The notes below the pieces were generated by a model. That model had not been told where the DNA came from. It made no database searches and saw nothing but the letters and a program-made list of their open reading frames with translations. The translations under genes and the position numbers were made by a program. From an uncultured Eubacteriales bacterium (GTDB lineage Bacteria > Bacillota > Clostridia > Christensenellales > Aristaeellaceae), in NCBI GenBank assembly GCA_902760595.1, contig CACWHI010000004.1, positions 1 to 64,000 of the forward strand: a stretch of 64,000 bases of DNA, given 5' to 3'. Shown here piece after piece: positions 24,842-33,831 of this stretch (position 1 is its first letter; the number at the start of each line of letters is the position of its first letter).

Positions 24842-26863
24842 TTACCAGGACCGGTTGTAGGTCTTCGTCTGCTGATTCTTTTTCCTGATGTTCTTCGTCC
24901 AGCCGTCGAGCCGGTAGCTGATTAGCTTCGCGGTGACGCGGGCGAAGGGCTCCTCAGGAGTCTCATAGTTCACCAGTTCCCAGTTGTTCTCAGAGGATGT
25001 GGTTTTGCCGGGAGCGAGCGTTTTGCGATAGACGGCGTTGATGACGTTGGAGCCGTTCTTTGAATTGATGGGATACGGATCTCCGTTCTCATCATAGTAG
25101 GTCAGCTGCACCGTGATGTGAGAAATGCTCACATCGCCCACGTTGCGCACTTCGATCAGGGGGTTCGCCTTGCCGCCGATATCAAAGGAGCGGAATTTGA
25201 CGATCGAGTCCCAATCGCCCACATTCACGGTAAAGCTGGTCTGAAAACCGCCGTCCTCTGTCGTGCCGATGATCGTGGCATAGCCGTTTCTCTGGCCCGT
25301 GATGGTAGCCGTGGTCTTCTCGCCGGTGACTGTTACGATATCCGGATTGACGCTGCCCCAGGTCATATAGTGGTTGCTGGCGTAGGAAGGCTCCAGGACC
25401 GCGCGGACGCTGGCCTTCTCTCCCGGCTCGATATAGGCGATGGTATGCTCCATGTGCACGCCTTCGACCGGCTGCAGGACCTTGACCTTGATCCTGGCCT
25501 TTCTGTTGCTGCCATCAGTAGACGTCGCGGTGACAGTCGCTTCACCATGCTTGACAGGCGTCACAGTACCGTCGTCCGACACCGTCAGGATATTCTCATT
25601 GCTGGAGGTCAGCCTGACCGCGGGATTCGTGGCGTTGGCAGGCTCCACGGACCAGCTCAGCACACAGGTCTTGCCAAGATATACAGACGCTTCCTTCTCG
25701 TCGAAAACGATCTTTGTGACAGGCTGCTGGACCTGAACAGTCGCTGAAGCGCTGACGGCGGGATTATCCTGGCTCGAGCAGATGATCTCGCAGGTCCCCA
25801 CGCTGACGCCGGTCACCCTTCCGTTGGCATTGACCTGGGCAACGCTGGTATCCGTAGAATACCAGACGACCTTTTTATTGTTGGTGTTCTCAGGTAGCAC
25901 GGTTGCCTTCAGCGTATGGCTCTTCCCCGTGTCGATCGTCAGTTCAGCACTGTTCAGCACGATACCAGAGGCGCTCTGCGTCACCTTCACGGAGATCTCT
26001 GCCCTGGCATTGCTTCCGTCCAGCGCAGTCGCGACCACCTTGCCGCCTCCGCGCTTGACGCCTGTGACCTTGCCGTTATCATCGACGATCGCATGGCTTT
26101 CATCCGTAGATTTCCAGGACAGATAAGGGAATCCTGCATCCGCCGGGGTGATCTCCGCGCTGAGCGCCATCGTTCCGTCTACCGGTACGGAAGCGTTTTC
26201 GGCTGTCAGCTTGATCTTGGTCACGGGCTTGACGACGAGTATGCGGTACCGCACGTTCACTTCAGGAGAGAGCTCGTTGGCGATCGTCAGCTCCGTCTCG
26301 CCCGCTGCCACACCACGGATTCTGGCTCCCTTCGTCTGAAGAATCGCTTCATCCGCGCTCTCCATCACCGTCCTGCGGTTGCTTGCGCCGGCAGGCAGAA
26401 CGTTTGCCTGCAGCTCAAAGTCTTTGTTCATCGGAACAATAAGGACGGGCAGCTCCGTCTGCTGGCCGAGGGCATTCATGATCAGCGGATCTGTCGGCTC
26501 GAAGAGGTTCAGCCTGCCTGTATTGACCTCAATCGTTTCCGCTTTTCTGTAAACGACCACGGCGAGCTCCGCCTTGTAGGTCCTGGAAGCGCCTTTGACG
26601 GTCGCCGTGATGCTGACCTGTCCCTTTGAGAGGCCGGTGACCACACCGTTCTCATCGACAGTCGCTTTCTTCTTGTCAGAGGACTTATAAGTGACAGTGC
26701 CCTCCGCCGCCTCACCTGTCCGGTTCAGAACCGTCTGAAGCGTTTCACCCTCGCATAACGTGTTGATATTCTGATCAAATTTCAGGCTGTTTTCTTCCGC
26801 AGCCGCCGCAAACGCTGTCATCAGCAGCAGCACAAGCATCAGCGCGATCAACGGTTTTCTCAT
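24842..26863 (-). CDS. secreted protein with tandem Ig-like (BIG2) domains
   Basis: 673 residues. Signal peptide about 1-22 (ends AFAAAA-EE). At least five bacterial Ig-like group 2 domains follow, each showing the pattern VTYKSSDKKKATVDENGVVTG or WKSTDESHAIVDDNGKVTGV and ending in an ATxxDGS strand. The last ~120 residues (from about DWDSIVKF) form a separate beta domain with YYDENGDPYPIN. No sortase motif, membrane anchor or SLH domain, so it is released or held non-covalently. Likely an adhesin or scaffold. Start at 26863 behind AAGGAGA. Last gene of operon A, whose promoter carries the TTGGACA repeats. Confidence 0.88.
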   Translation of the reverse strand: MRKPLIALMLVLLLMTAFAAAAEENSLKFDQNINTLCEGETLQTVLNRTGEAAEGTVTYKSSDKKKATVDENGVVTGLSKGQVSITATVKGASRTYKAELAVVVYRKAETIEVNTGRLNLFEPTDPLIMNALGQQTELPVLIVPMNKDFELQANVLPAGASNRRTVMESADEAILQTKGARIRGVAAGETELTIANELSPEVNVRYRILVVKPVTKIKLTAENASVPVDGTMALSAEITPADAGFPYLSWKSTDESHAIVDDNGKVTGVKRGGGKVVATALDGSNARAEISVKVTQSASGIVLNSAELTIDTGKSHTLKATVLPENTNNKKVVWYSTDTSVAQVNANGRVTGVSVGTCEIICSSQDNPAVSASATVQVQQPVTKIVFDEKEASVYLGKTCVLSWSVEPANATNPAVRLTSSNENILTVSDDGTVTPVKHGEATVTATSTDGSNRKARIKVKVLQPVEGVHMEHTIAYIEPGEKASVRAVLEPSYASNHYMTWGSVNPDIVTVTGEKTTATITGQRNGYATIIGTTEDGGFQTSFTVNVGDWDSIVKFRSFDIGGKANPLIEVRNVGDVSISHITVQLTYYDENGDPYPINSKNGSNVINAVYRKTLAPGKTTSSENNWELVNYETPEEPFARVTAKLISYRLDGWTKNIRKKNQQTKTYNRSW

Positions 26864-26921
26864 TGGTTTGTCTCCTTGAGTTATGTCCTTTGGGGGTTGG
26901 GTCGTTTGTGGATCCTCATGA

Positions 26922-27458
26922 TTATTCAGCGGAATCAAAATCAAGGTCGCTCAGGAAGCCGATGACCATATCGATCTGTGCGTCCGTCATCGGGCTGGTT
27001 CCCGGCGTCAGCAGGAATTCGATCTCGTAGCCCTTGTAGATCGTATAGAAAACGATATACTTGTCCTTCGCTTCGACGATCATCAGCTTGGTTCCGTGAT
27101 CGGTGTTCCGGTAGCTGATCTCAACGTCATCCTCCGCTTTGAAGGTCTGCTCCAGGAGCGTCAGCTGGTCGTTATTCAGGTCGTTGAGCCGGTCTACGTC
27201 GGCGATCAGCTCGCTGAACGCGATCGTCAGCGACATGTGGGGCTTGGCTTGGTCCTCGGACTCGATAAGCGCTCTGATCATCGTTGTATCAGCGATTTCA
27301 ATATTCAGGGCATAGCCATCGGGGATCGTGCCCTTCAGATCGAAGGCGCCATTGACATTCAGGGTGCCAAGCTTCGTCTTTTCTGCTCCCTGCGCCAGGC
27401 TCATGGTCACGCCGACCAGAACGCAAAGGCACAGGACCATACCTACCAATCGTTTCAT
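26922..27458 (-). CDS. secreted protein of unknown function
   Basis: 178 residues. Signal peptide about 1-22 (MKRLVGMVLCLCVLVGVTMS). The mature part alternates strands and acidic helices (ADTTMIRALIESEDQAKPHM, YIVFYTIYKGYEIEFLL) and resembles small clostridial exported beta-sandwich proteins, but I cannot name a family. Start chosen at ATG 27458 behind GGAAAGGATGAG; the frame extends six codons upstream. It lies in operon A, between two other exported proteins. Confidence 0.75.
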   Translation of the reverse strand: MKRLVGMVLCLCVLVGVTMSLAQGAEKTKLGTLNVNGAFDLKGTIPDGYALNIEIADTTMIRALIESEDQAKPHMSLTIAFSELIADVDRLNDLNNDQLTLLEQTFKAEDDVEISYRNTDHGTKLMIVEAKDKYIVFYTIYKGYEIEFLLTPGTSPMTDAQIDMVIGFLSDLDFDSAE

Positions 27459-27491
27459 AACTCTCATCCTTTCCATTTCAGGCCGTCCGCG

Positions 27492-28085
27492 TTACTTGAC
27501 GCGTACATACGAGCGGCTGATAAAGCCCACCATGCCCGTAGCGGGATCCTCTACCTGATACCAGTTCTGCAGCTCGGCGATGACGGTCAGCTCCTTGCCC
27601 TGCGGACAGGTAGTGATGACCTCAGCCTTCATGCTCGGCGCCCAACGCAGATTGACCCAGCCTGAGGCGCGCGTCGGACGCGAAACGATGGTATAGGGCA
27701 TATACACCCTTGTCGCCGTCTTGAATTCCCTGTTGATATCCGCTAAGGAAGTATCTGAGGGTGAAGGCGCGGGCGCGGGTGTCGGTGTTCCGGGAGTGAT
27801 CGGCTTGTTCTGCACCAGATACCTGGACATGACGAAGGCGTTGGTATTGTTGTAATCGATCATCGCCCAGCCGCTGTAAAAGTTGTATACGTGTACAGCG
27901 GTGCCGAAATCAAGTTTGCCGATGATATTGTTGCCGGTATTCATACTGGAACGCACATGCAGCGAGCCGCCGTTCTCCGTATACACAAACATGATATAGC
28001 CGTTATCCGCGGCCATGGCCGTACCTGCCATCAGCACGCCGCAGAACATCGCCACAGCCAGGCCGGCAGAAATCAGTTTCTTCAC
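27492..28085 (-). CDS. secreted protein with two bacterial SH3 domains
   Basis: 197 residues. Signal peptide about 1-25 (ends GTAMA-AD). Two SH3b domains: about 35-92 (GGSLHVRSSMNTGNNIIGKL and WAMIDYNNTNAFVMSRYL) and about 140-196 (GWVNLRWAPSMKAEVITTC, NWYQVEDPATGMVGFISRSY), joined by a Pro/Thr-rich linker near 95-112. SH3b domains usually bind peptidoglycan peptides. No enzymatic domain, so probably a wall-associated accessory protein. First gene of operon A, with AAAGGAGG as ribosome binding site and the TTGGACA-repeat promoter about 100 bp upstream. Confidence 0.88.
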   Translation of the reverse strand: MKKLISAGLAVAMFCGVLMAGTAMAADNGYIMFVYTENGGSLHVRSSMNTGNNIIGKLDFGTAVHVYNFYSGWAMIDYNNTNAFVMSRYLVQNKPITPGTPTPAPAPSPSDTSLADINREFKTATRVYMPYTIVSRPTRASGWVNLRWAPSMKAEVITTCPQGKELTVIAELQNWYQVEDPATGMVGFISRSYVRVK

Positions 28086-28187
28086 GATCCTTTTTCCTCC
28101 TTTAGATCCGGCTGCCTTATCAGCCGTTCAGATATGAGATCAGCGTGACCAGTTCAAATATAGCTTCTCCCATTCGCGCACGCGAAT

Positions 28188-28217
28188 CTTACCACCGTTT
28201 GTCCAACATGTGTCCAA
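28188..28217 (-). promoter_or_regulatory. operator/promoter A: TTGGACA direct repeat, 11-bp period
   Basis: On the minus strand: TTGGACA (28211-28217), CATG, TTGGACA (28200-28206), six bases, then GGTAAG at the -10 position (28188-28193; an offset alternative TAAGAT lies 2 nt further on). The arrangement matches sites B (38778-38807) and C (42218-42247) base for base in spacing. It should control the three secreted-protein genes downstream. The -10 is the weakest of the three, as expected of an activator-dependent promoter. Confidence 0.75.
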
Positions 28218-28291
28218 CATTCCAGACGTATCAAACGATTTGTTACAATCTGAAAAGACCCAGTACAGCGCCGGAAGACAGAGGAACATGA

Positions 28292-29803
28292 TTACTGCCG
28301 CATATTGAGGGCGATCCGCTTCTTTGCCGGGACGATCGCGCGCTGTGGGCAGACCAGGATGCAAAGATGGCATCCGACGCAGTTTCTGCCGTTCAGTACC
28401 GGTCGCCGGTGTTCATCCATCCTGATCGCCTGATGGCCGCCGTCCATACACGACAGGGCGCAGCGGCCGCAGCCGATGCAGCGTTCTTTATTGAATGAAG
28501 GATATACGATCGTATCCCTTTCCAGCGCGTCGGTCGTTCCGCTGAGACTGTCAAGGCCAAGCCCGATCACTTCTTTGACGCTTGAGAAGCCCTTCTCGGC
28601 CAGATACATGTTGAGGCCCAGCTTCAGATCCTCGATGATCCGATAGCCATACTGCATGACAGCCGTCGCGATCTGGACCGAACTGCCACCCAGCAGCATA
28701 AACTCAAGCGCGTCCTTCCAGGTCTCGACCCCGCCGATCGCCGAAATATGCTTGCCTTTCAGAGCGGGATTGTGCCCGAGCTCAGCCACGAACCGAAGCG
28801 CGATCGGCTTGACGGCGCAGCCGCTGTATCCTCCCACGGCGGACTGGCCGCGGACCGCAGGCGCGGATACATAGGTATGCGGATTGACGCGCACGATGGA
28901 CTTGATGGTATTGATGGCCGCCACGCCGTCCGCGCCGCCGCGGACTGCCGCTTCCGCTGCCGGGCTCATATCCGCTACGTTCGGCGTCAGCTTGGCCAGC
29001 ACGGGGATCGAGCAGGCCTGCTTGGCTGCCCGGGTATACCTCTCTACCAGTTCAGGCACCTGCCCGATATCCGAGCCCATCCCGTCTTCGACCATATTGG
29101 GGCAGGAGAAGTTCAGTTCGACAGCGTCAGCGCCGTTTTCTTCACAGAGCTTTGCCAGTTCGCCCCACTCCGCTTCGTTTTTGCCCATGATCGATGCCAG
29201 AATGAACTTACTTGGATAGTTCTTCTTGAGGCGACGGAAGATCTCCATGTTCTCGGCAACGCTGTGGTCTGACAGCTGCTCGATGTTCTTGAAGCCGATA
29301 ATGCTGCCGTTGTCGCCGGTGATCGCCGAGAATCGCGGGGAAGCCTCATGGATATCAAGAGTGCAGATCGTCTTGAAGGAGATGCCGGCCCAGCCCGCGT
29401 CAAAAGCCCTGGCGCACATGTCATAGGTGCTGGCGATCACGGAAGAAGCCAGAATAAACGGATTTTCGAGCGGGATCCCGCACAGATCGCAGGCAAGGCG
29501 GCTTTCATCCTGCGGGATCGGCGTTTCTGCCTCAGGCCTGACCTGATAATACAGCCGGTTCATCAGATCCCGGATCGGGACCTCGCTGGGGCGCGCGCAG
29601 GCCCGCTCGCAGGGCGCGCTGCAGGTCAGGCAGTGGTTTTCCGACGAAAGCGACCGCGCGGCTGCCTGCTCGTTCCCGAACCAGATGTTTCTGAGCAGCC
29701 TCGCCGGCTTGAGTGCCGGGCAGTTTTCATCGCATGGAGCATCGACACACAGCGCGCACCGGAGCATGTCAGAACGATTGATGTAAGCTTCTTCACGAAT
29801 CAT
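28292..29803 (-). CDS. PreA-like dihydropyrimidine/dihydroorotate dehydrogenase-type flavoprotein with N- and C-terminal Fe-S domains
   Basis: 503 residues. An N-terminal cysteine-rich domain (C16, C19, C24, C28 region CALCVDAPCDENCP, then CLTCSAPCERACA) is of the kind that carries two 4Fe-4S clusters in GltD and dihydropyrimidine dehydrogenase. The middle is a TIM-barrel DHOD domain (NPFILASSVIAST, ELNFSCPNMVEDGMG, LAKLTPNVADM). The C-terminus is a ferredoxin with CIGCGRCALSC and CVGCHLCILVCP. Known relatives reduce uracil or thymine with a PreT partner; no PreT is here. It is the last gene of the secretion operon B, so it may act there on a different substrate. Ribosome binding site GGAGG. 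Confidence 0.85.
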   Translation of the reverse strand: MIREEAYINRSDMLRCALCVDAPCDENCPALKPARLLRNIWFGNEQAAARSLSSENHCLTCSAPCERACARPSEVPIRDLMNRLYYQVRPEAETPIPQDESRLACDLCGIPLENPFILASSVIASTYDMCARAFDAGWAGISFKTICTLDIHEASPRFSAITGDNGSIIGFKNIEQLSDHSVAENMEIFRRLKKNYPSKFILASIMGKNEAEWGELAKLCEENGADAVELNFSCPNMVEDGMGSDIGQVPELVERYTRAAKQACSIPVLAKLTPNVADMSPAAEAAVRGGADGVAAINTIKSIVRVNPHTYVSAPAVRGQSAVGGYSGCAVKPIALRFVAELGHNPALKGKHISAIGGVETWKDALEFMLLGGSSVQIATAVMQYGYRIIEDLKLGLNMYLAEKGFSSVKEVIGLGLDSLSGTTDALERDTIVYPSFNKERCIGCGRCALSCMDGGHQAIRMDEHRRPVLNGRNCVGCHLCILVCPQRAIVPAKKRIALNMRQ

Positions 29804-29846
29804 AGACTACCTCCTGTCAGTTGCGGTTGATGATGTAAAACCATGA

Positions 29847-30146
29847 TCATTCACGGAACCCGGCCAGTGAACCGTGATGTTCGATCCAGACGTACTTGCA
29901 CCAGTCGCCGGCGCTCAAATACATTTTTGCGATGACATAGGTGTGCACGGATGAGCTTCTCCGCTGCATCAGCATGTCGTACACATTTTTATCCATAGAA
30001 GCTCTCAGAAACGATTTTGCCTCGTCACGATACTGCCCCGGCGTGTATTTTCCCTTCACCGCCTCCGGCGTACCTGTTCCCCACACGGGCATTTCCCTTG
30101 CCTCGCGCATCCGGCGGATATTCTCTTCGGTCTCCGTCTTCCTCAC
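29847..30146 (-). CDS. small protein of unknown function in the secretion operon
   Basis: 99 residues, soluble and basic. The N-terminal half is charged (RKTETEENIRRMREAREM), the C-terminal half has VHTYVIAKMYLSAGDWCKYVWIEHHG. I recognise no family. It starts with GTG at 30146 behind AGAAGGAG, 23 bp after the response regulator gene, and is followed by the PreA-like gene. Conservation of this position in other genomes would be the best clue to its role. Confidence 0.6.
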   Translation of the reverse strand: MRKTETEENIRRMREAREMPVWGTGTPEAVKGKYTPGQYRDEAKSFLRASMDKNVYDMLMQRRSSSVHTYVIAKMYLSAGDWCKYVWIEHHGSLAGFRE

Positions 30147-30169
30147 TTGTTTTCTCCTTCTCGGCCGCG

Positions 30170-30979
30170 TCAGCTTTTATTGATGCGGTCCATATACGCC
30201 TCGGTCAGGCTGGCCCACGAGTAAGCGCTCATGTATTCACCGCGGTAGGCGTTGACGGCTTCGATATCTCCTTCAAAAAAACGGTACAGATCGCAGTCCA
30301 GCAATTCCGGCCGTATCCGCAGTGTTCCGTTGCGCATTTCCATGATCTCATCGATACCGGCCTCCCTGAGCGTGGCGCGCAGGCTGCGGATCATGACGTC
30401 AAGCTGCTTCTGCATGGGGCGGTCGTACTGCCCTTCTTCCCACAGCATCGCGAAGGCCTCGGCCCGGGTAATACTGCTGCCCTGGCGGTCGATCAGATAC
30501 GCAAGGAGCTCCTTGGCCTTGGAACGGGAAAACAGCACCGTCTTCCCATCCACCTTCAGGTCAAAATTGCCGAAGGTCTGCACAGATATGTGCGGGGATC
30601 GTTTTGTATCCGCTTTGCCGGACAGAAGGTGGTTGATCTCGTCATTCAGCCTCTCCTCTGTCAAAGGCTTCAGGATATAGCCGGACGCATGGATCCGGAA
30701 CGCTTCTACCGCAAAAGCAGGATCGGCTGTCAGAAAAACAACGGCTGTGCGCGGATACTTTTCCAGAATCAGCTTTGCCAGGGCTAAGCCGTCCATTTCC
30801 CCCATATGGATATCCAGGAATGCTATACCTGCCCGATGCTCCTTAAGCCAGGCCACAGCGTTTTCAGAAGCTGAAAAAACGGTAACGCTGCTGACCCGCG
30901 GATGCTTTTCCAGCATGCTCGCCGTCGATTCAAGCGTCAGGACATCGTCGTCCACACAAATCACGTCCACGCTTTGCAT
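30170..30979 (-). CDS. response regulator with SARP-type output (winged helix plus short BTAD)
   Basis: 269 residues. Receiver domain 1-118 with acidic pocket D10-D12, phosphoacceptor D56 (FLDIHMGEMDG), T84 and K104 (YILKPL). Then an OmpR-like winged helix (131-225: VQTFGNFDLKVDGK, SRSKAKELLAYLIDRQG), and a truncated bacterial transcriptional activation domain (about 226-262: DCDLYRFFEGDIEAVNAYRG), the arrangement of SARP regulators. SARPs bind heptamer direct repeats with 11-bp period next to the -10 element, exactly what precedes operons A, B and C. So it probably activates all three, including its own. No histidine kinase gene is in the window. Confidence 0.9.
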   Translation of the reverse strand: MQSVDVICVDDDVLTLESTASMLEKHPRVSSVTVFSASENAVAWLKEHRAGIAFLDIHMGEMDGLALAKLILEKYPRTAVVFLTADPAFAVEAFRIHASGYILKPLTEERLNDEINHLLSGKADTKRSPHISVQTFGNFDLKVDGKTVLFSRSKAKELLAYLIDRQGSSITRAEAFAMLWEEGQYDRPMQKQLDVMIRSLRATLREAGIDEIMEMRNGTLRIRPELLDCDLYRFFEGDIEAVNAYRGEYMSAYSWASLTEAYMDRINKS

Positions 30980-31028
30980 CCCAGCCTTTCTTGCCGTCCT
31001 GATACCTTTCGCCGACCGCGGCCTGTGT

Positions 31029-32498
31029 TCAGCGCTTATCCTTGTCGATCATTTTCAGGGATAGGATAGACAGTACAGCGAACAGCAGCGCAAACATTGC
31101 CAGCATGGTCCAGTTGCTCACGATATTGTCTTCGCTCCGTTCATACTCCGGTTTGCGGCTCGCCTCGGCCGTTTTCCGCTGCACGAGCTCCTTCAGTTCT
31201 TCTTCACCGAACATTTCAAAGAAGTCGCCAAGCCTCGCCTTCAGGGTCACAGTACGGTCGCGCTTTGACTGAAGCGCCTGGTTGCCGGCCGCGAAATCGA
31301 TGATATCCCCAAGCGTGACCGGCTCATTCACCTTTTCATTTCTGGCGATTTCCACCAGCTCCTGCGCGTGCAGGGAATCCAATACCTGCCCCAGGGTCAT
31401 GGTCGCTCCAAACTCCTTATCCAGAAGCGCCTGCGTATCCGGCGACGTCAGAAGGGCATTCGCGACTGCCTCTACCGTGATCGCGGGCTGCTCTCCGGCA
31501 GCCGGCAGGATCTCCCTGTCGCGCAGGGCCTGGAGCGCTTCCTTCGTCAGCAGCATATTCAGGATCTCCCGGGCCGTCATGGTATGCGTCACTTCTTTTT
31601 CGCGCAGGTGCAGGGATTGATCCGCGCTGTTCAGCATATCCGCCACTTCGCCGACAGTATAGGAATCCAGCAGCTTCATATCCCGGCGCCGCTGAAGCGG
31701 TTCGCTGTTCAGCGCGTCCAGGATCTGCCCCAGGCTGACCGTGCCTCCGACCTCATTATCGCGCATCTTTTCCAGTGTGTTCCAGGCCGTGATCATCGGC
31801 AGCTCGTTATACCCGGACTGTGCCGCGATCGCTTTCAGGCCATAGTTGGAGATCGTGTAATTGGACATCGCGGCGCTCCAGGCGGGCAGAGGGATGATGC
31901 CGCCGGAGAATACCAGCTGGAAGATCAGGACGAACGGCATGACCGTCATCGCGCCTGTGGTCGTATGCGACAGGCTGGAGATGAACAGGCTCAGCATGTC
32001 CGAAGCGTAAGAGATCAGCAGCAGCGTGATGCCCAGGTCCAGGACCATATAGGGAGTCATGAAGCCCTGTTCCGGGATCTTGACGCCCATCATGATCATC
32101 ACGTACAGGGTCAGCGCTGTCTGCGCGAGACAGAGCCCAAACTGATAGATCATATGCGCGAAGACGTAGGAGGTGATGTGGAGACCCGAACGGTGTTCAC
32201 GCTTTATGATCGGTCGCTCGCGGCAGACGGACTGGATCGAGTTGAAGCAGCCGTTCCAGATGGCCACGCAGGTCAAAGCGAAAGCGCCCATCAGGCTGCC
32301 TTCCATGTTGATGAAGAAGCGCTTTCTGATGACCATGGAAACCAGCGCGGCGATGATTGCCGCCATGGGGAGCACTTTCCAGTCGTTCTGGTTGATAAAA
32401 AAGCGCAGCTGTTTCCCCAGGTAGATGAAGACCTGGCTTCCGCGTCCTCTGTGACGGATCCTGCGCGCCGGTTTCTGATTGATCGTATTCTCAGGCAT
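31029..32498 (-). CDS. ABC-2 (ABCG-like) permease with a seven-repeat extracytoplasmic insertion
   Basis: 489 residues. Five hydrophobic segments between about 42 and 205 and one at 463-482 give the six helices of an ABC-2/ABCG permease. Between helices five and six lies a soluble region (about 240-455) made of about seven degenerate repeats of 25-35 residues: GTVSLGQILDALNSEPLQRR (252-271), TVGEVADMLNS, MTAREILNMLLT, TVEAVANALLT, MTLGQVLDSLHAQ, VTLGDIIDFAAGN and RLGDFFEMFGEE. In ABCG topology this loop is outside the cell. Start at ATG 32498 overlaps the ATPase gene by 8 bp and follows GGAGGG. It should pair with the ATPase encoded just upstream. Confidence 0.85.
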   Translation of the reverse strand: MPENTINQKPARRIRHRGRGSQVFIYLGKQLRFFINQNDWKVLPMAAIIAALVSMVIRKRFFINMEGSLMGAFALTCVAIWNGCFNSIQSVCRERPIIKREHRSGLHITSYVFAHMIYQFGLCLAQTALTLYVMIMMGVKIPEQGFMTPYMVLDLGITLLLISYASDMLSLFISSLSHTTTGAMTVMPFVLIFQLVFSGGIIPLPAWSAAMSNYTISNYGLKAIAAQSGYNELPMITAWNTLEKMRDNEVGGTVSLGQILDALNSEPLQRRRDMKLLDSYTVGEVADMLNSADQSLHLREKEVTHTMTAREILNMLLTKEALQALRDREILPAAGEQPAITVEAVANALLTSPDTQALLDKEFGATMTLGQVLDSLHAQELVEIARNEKVNEPVTLGDIIDFAAGNQALQSKRDRTVTLKARLGDFFEMFGEEELKELVQRKTAEASRKPEYERSEDNIVSNWTMLAMFALLFAVLSILSLKMIDKDKR

Positions 32499-33831
32499 TT
32501 TGCAGGCCCTCCGCATACTTTAATATGAATTCGTCCGCGCGCCCTTCGCCGCCTTCCTCCTGGCGGTTGACCGCCTTGACGATCTCCTCCATCCTGTCTT
32601 TTCCGAAGAAGGTGCGCGCTTCCTCAATGGATCCGAAGAAGGCGAGGCGTCCGGTACGGTTGGCATCCTTCGCCAGGACGATCACGTCGTCAAAAAGGTC
32701 GATCACGCGGTCCGGGGTGTGGGTGATCACAATGATGATCTTGCCCTGGTCGGCAATGATGCGAAGCTGCTCGAAAAGCTCCCGCGCCATGACGCCGTCC
32801 AGACCGGAGTCCGGCTCATCAAGGATGAAGAGCGTGGGATTGGAAATGAATTCCATGGCAATGGAAAGGCGCTTGCGCTGACCGCCGGAAAGCTTATCCA
32901 CCAGGTTGTTCATCACGGGGGTCAGGCCGAAGATCTTCATGACCTCGTCGACGCGCGCTCTGCGTTCCGCCTTGGTGAAGTCCTTGGGCAGCCTCAGGCT
33001 GGCCGCGTCCATCAGCGTCCTGATGACGCTGTCCGAACCGCGCATCAAGTCCAGCTGGGGAACGAAGCCGATATCGTACTTCATGCTCTTGTAATTCTTA
33101 TACATGTTCAGACCGTTCATCACGATCTCGGCATTGGCCTTTTCATAGCCGTTCACAGCGTTGAGATAGGTGGTTTTACCCGCGCCGGAGCCGCCCAGCA
33201 GCAGGACCATGTGCCCGGGCTGGATGTACATATGGATGTCCCGCAGCAGGTATTTCTTCTTGAAAAACTCCGTAGCCGTCCGCTCCTCCAGGTTGACCGT
33301 CAGGCCCTGCTCCAGGACTTTCGCCTTACTTCCCGAAAAGAAATCCGCCGCGATGTTTTTCAGGTCCTGGACCTTCCACTGCGGCTGGTACCTCTTCAGC
33401 AGACCCCACAGGAGCGCGGGCACACATTCCACAACGCTCCATGGAATGATCCAGATCTTTTTGGCATTGAAGACCTCGATCAGTCCCAGCTTGACACGGA
33501 TATCATATATCAGCGCGGGGATCATGATCAGGACGGATACGACCCCGTAAAGCAGACCCAGGTTCGTGGTCGGGTCGAGGAACAGCAGGCCGATATTATC
33601 CGCCAGCCGCAGGACATTCAGGAAGACCAGGACACGGCCCTCCGGCTCGCGTCCCGCGCAGATCGCGAGTTTGTATTCGCGGGCAAACGGGATCAGAGCC
33701 CACCAGCCTTCTATGCCGCATTTGACAAAGATGAACCAGAAGCCGACGATGCTGGCGCAGCCGGTGATAAAAGTCGTGGCGTTGAATGTGTTCTCAAACA
33801 TTACGAGGGAGATGATATCCAGCGCGATCAT
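32491..33831 (-). CDS. ABC transporter ATP-binding protein with N-terminal membrane domain
   Basis: 446 residues. The first ~150 residues hold four to five hydrophobic segments, including a GIEGWWALIPFAREYKLA motif resembling DUF5684-like membrane proteins. The C-terminal nucleotide-binding domain is ABCG-like: Walker A LLGGSGAGKTTYLN, signature KLSGGQRKRLSIAMEF, Walker B LFILDEPDSGLD and switch VITHTPDR. Fusion of a membrane leader to this type of ATPase is uncommon. Its start overlaps the end of the NHLP exporter gene (4 bp), and its end overlaps the permease start; the two proteins probably form one transporter. Confidence 0.88.
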   Translation of the reverse strand: MIALDIISLVMFENTFNATTFITGCASIVGFWFIFVKCGIEGWWALIPFAREYKLAICAGREPEGRVLVFLNVLRLADNIGLLFLDPTTNLGLLYGVVSVLIMIPALIYDIRVKLGLIEVFNAKKIWIIPWSVVECVPALLWGLLKRYQPQWKVQDLKNIAADFFSGSKAKVLEQGLTVNLEERTATEFFKKKYLLRDIHMYIQPGHMVLLLGGSGAGKTTYLNAVNGYEKANAEIVMNGLNMYKNYKSMKYDIGFVPQLDLMRGSDSVIRTLMDAASLRLPKDFTKAERRARVDEVMKIFGLTPVMNNLVDKLSGGQRKRLSIAMEFISNPTLFILDEPDSGLDGVMARELFEQLRIIADQGKIIIVITHTPDRVIDLFDDVIVLAKDANRTGRLAFFGSIEEARTFFGKDRMEEIVKAVNRQEEGGEGRADEFILKYAEGLQNA

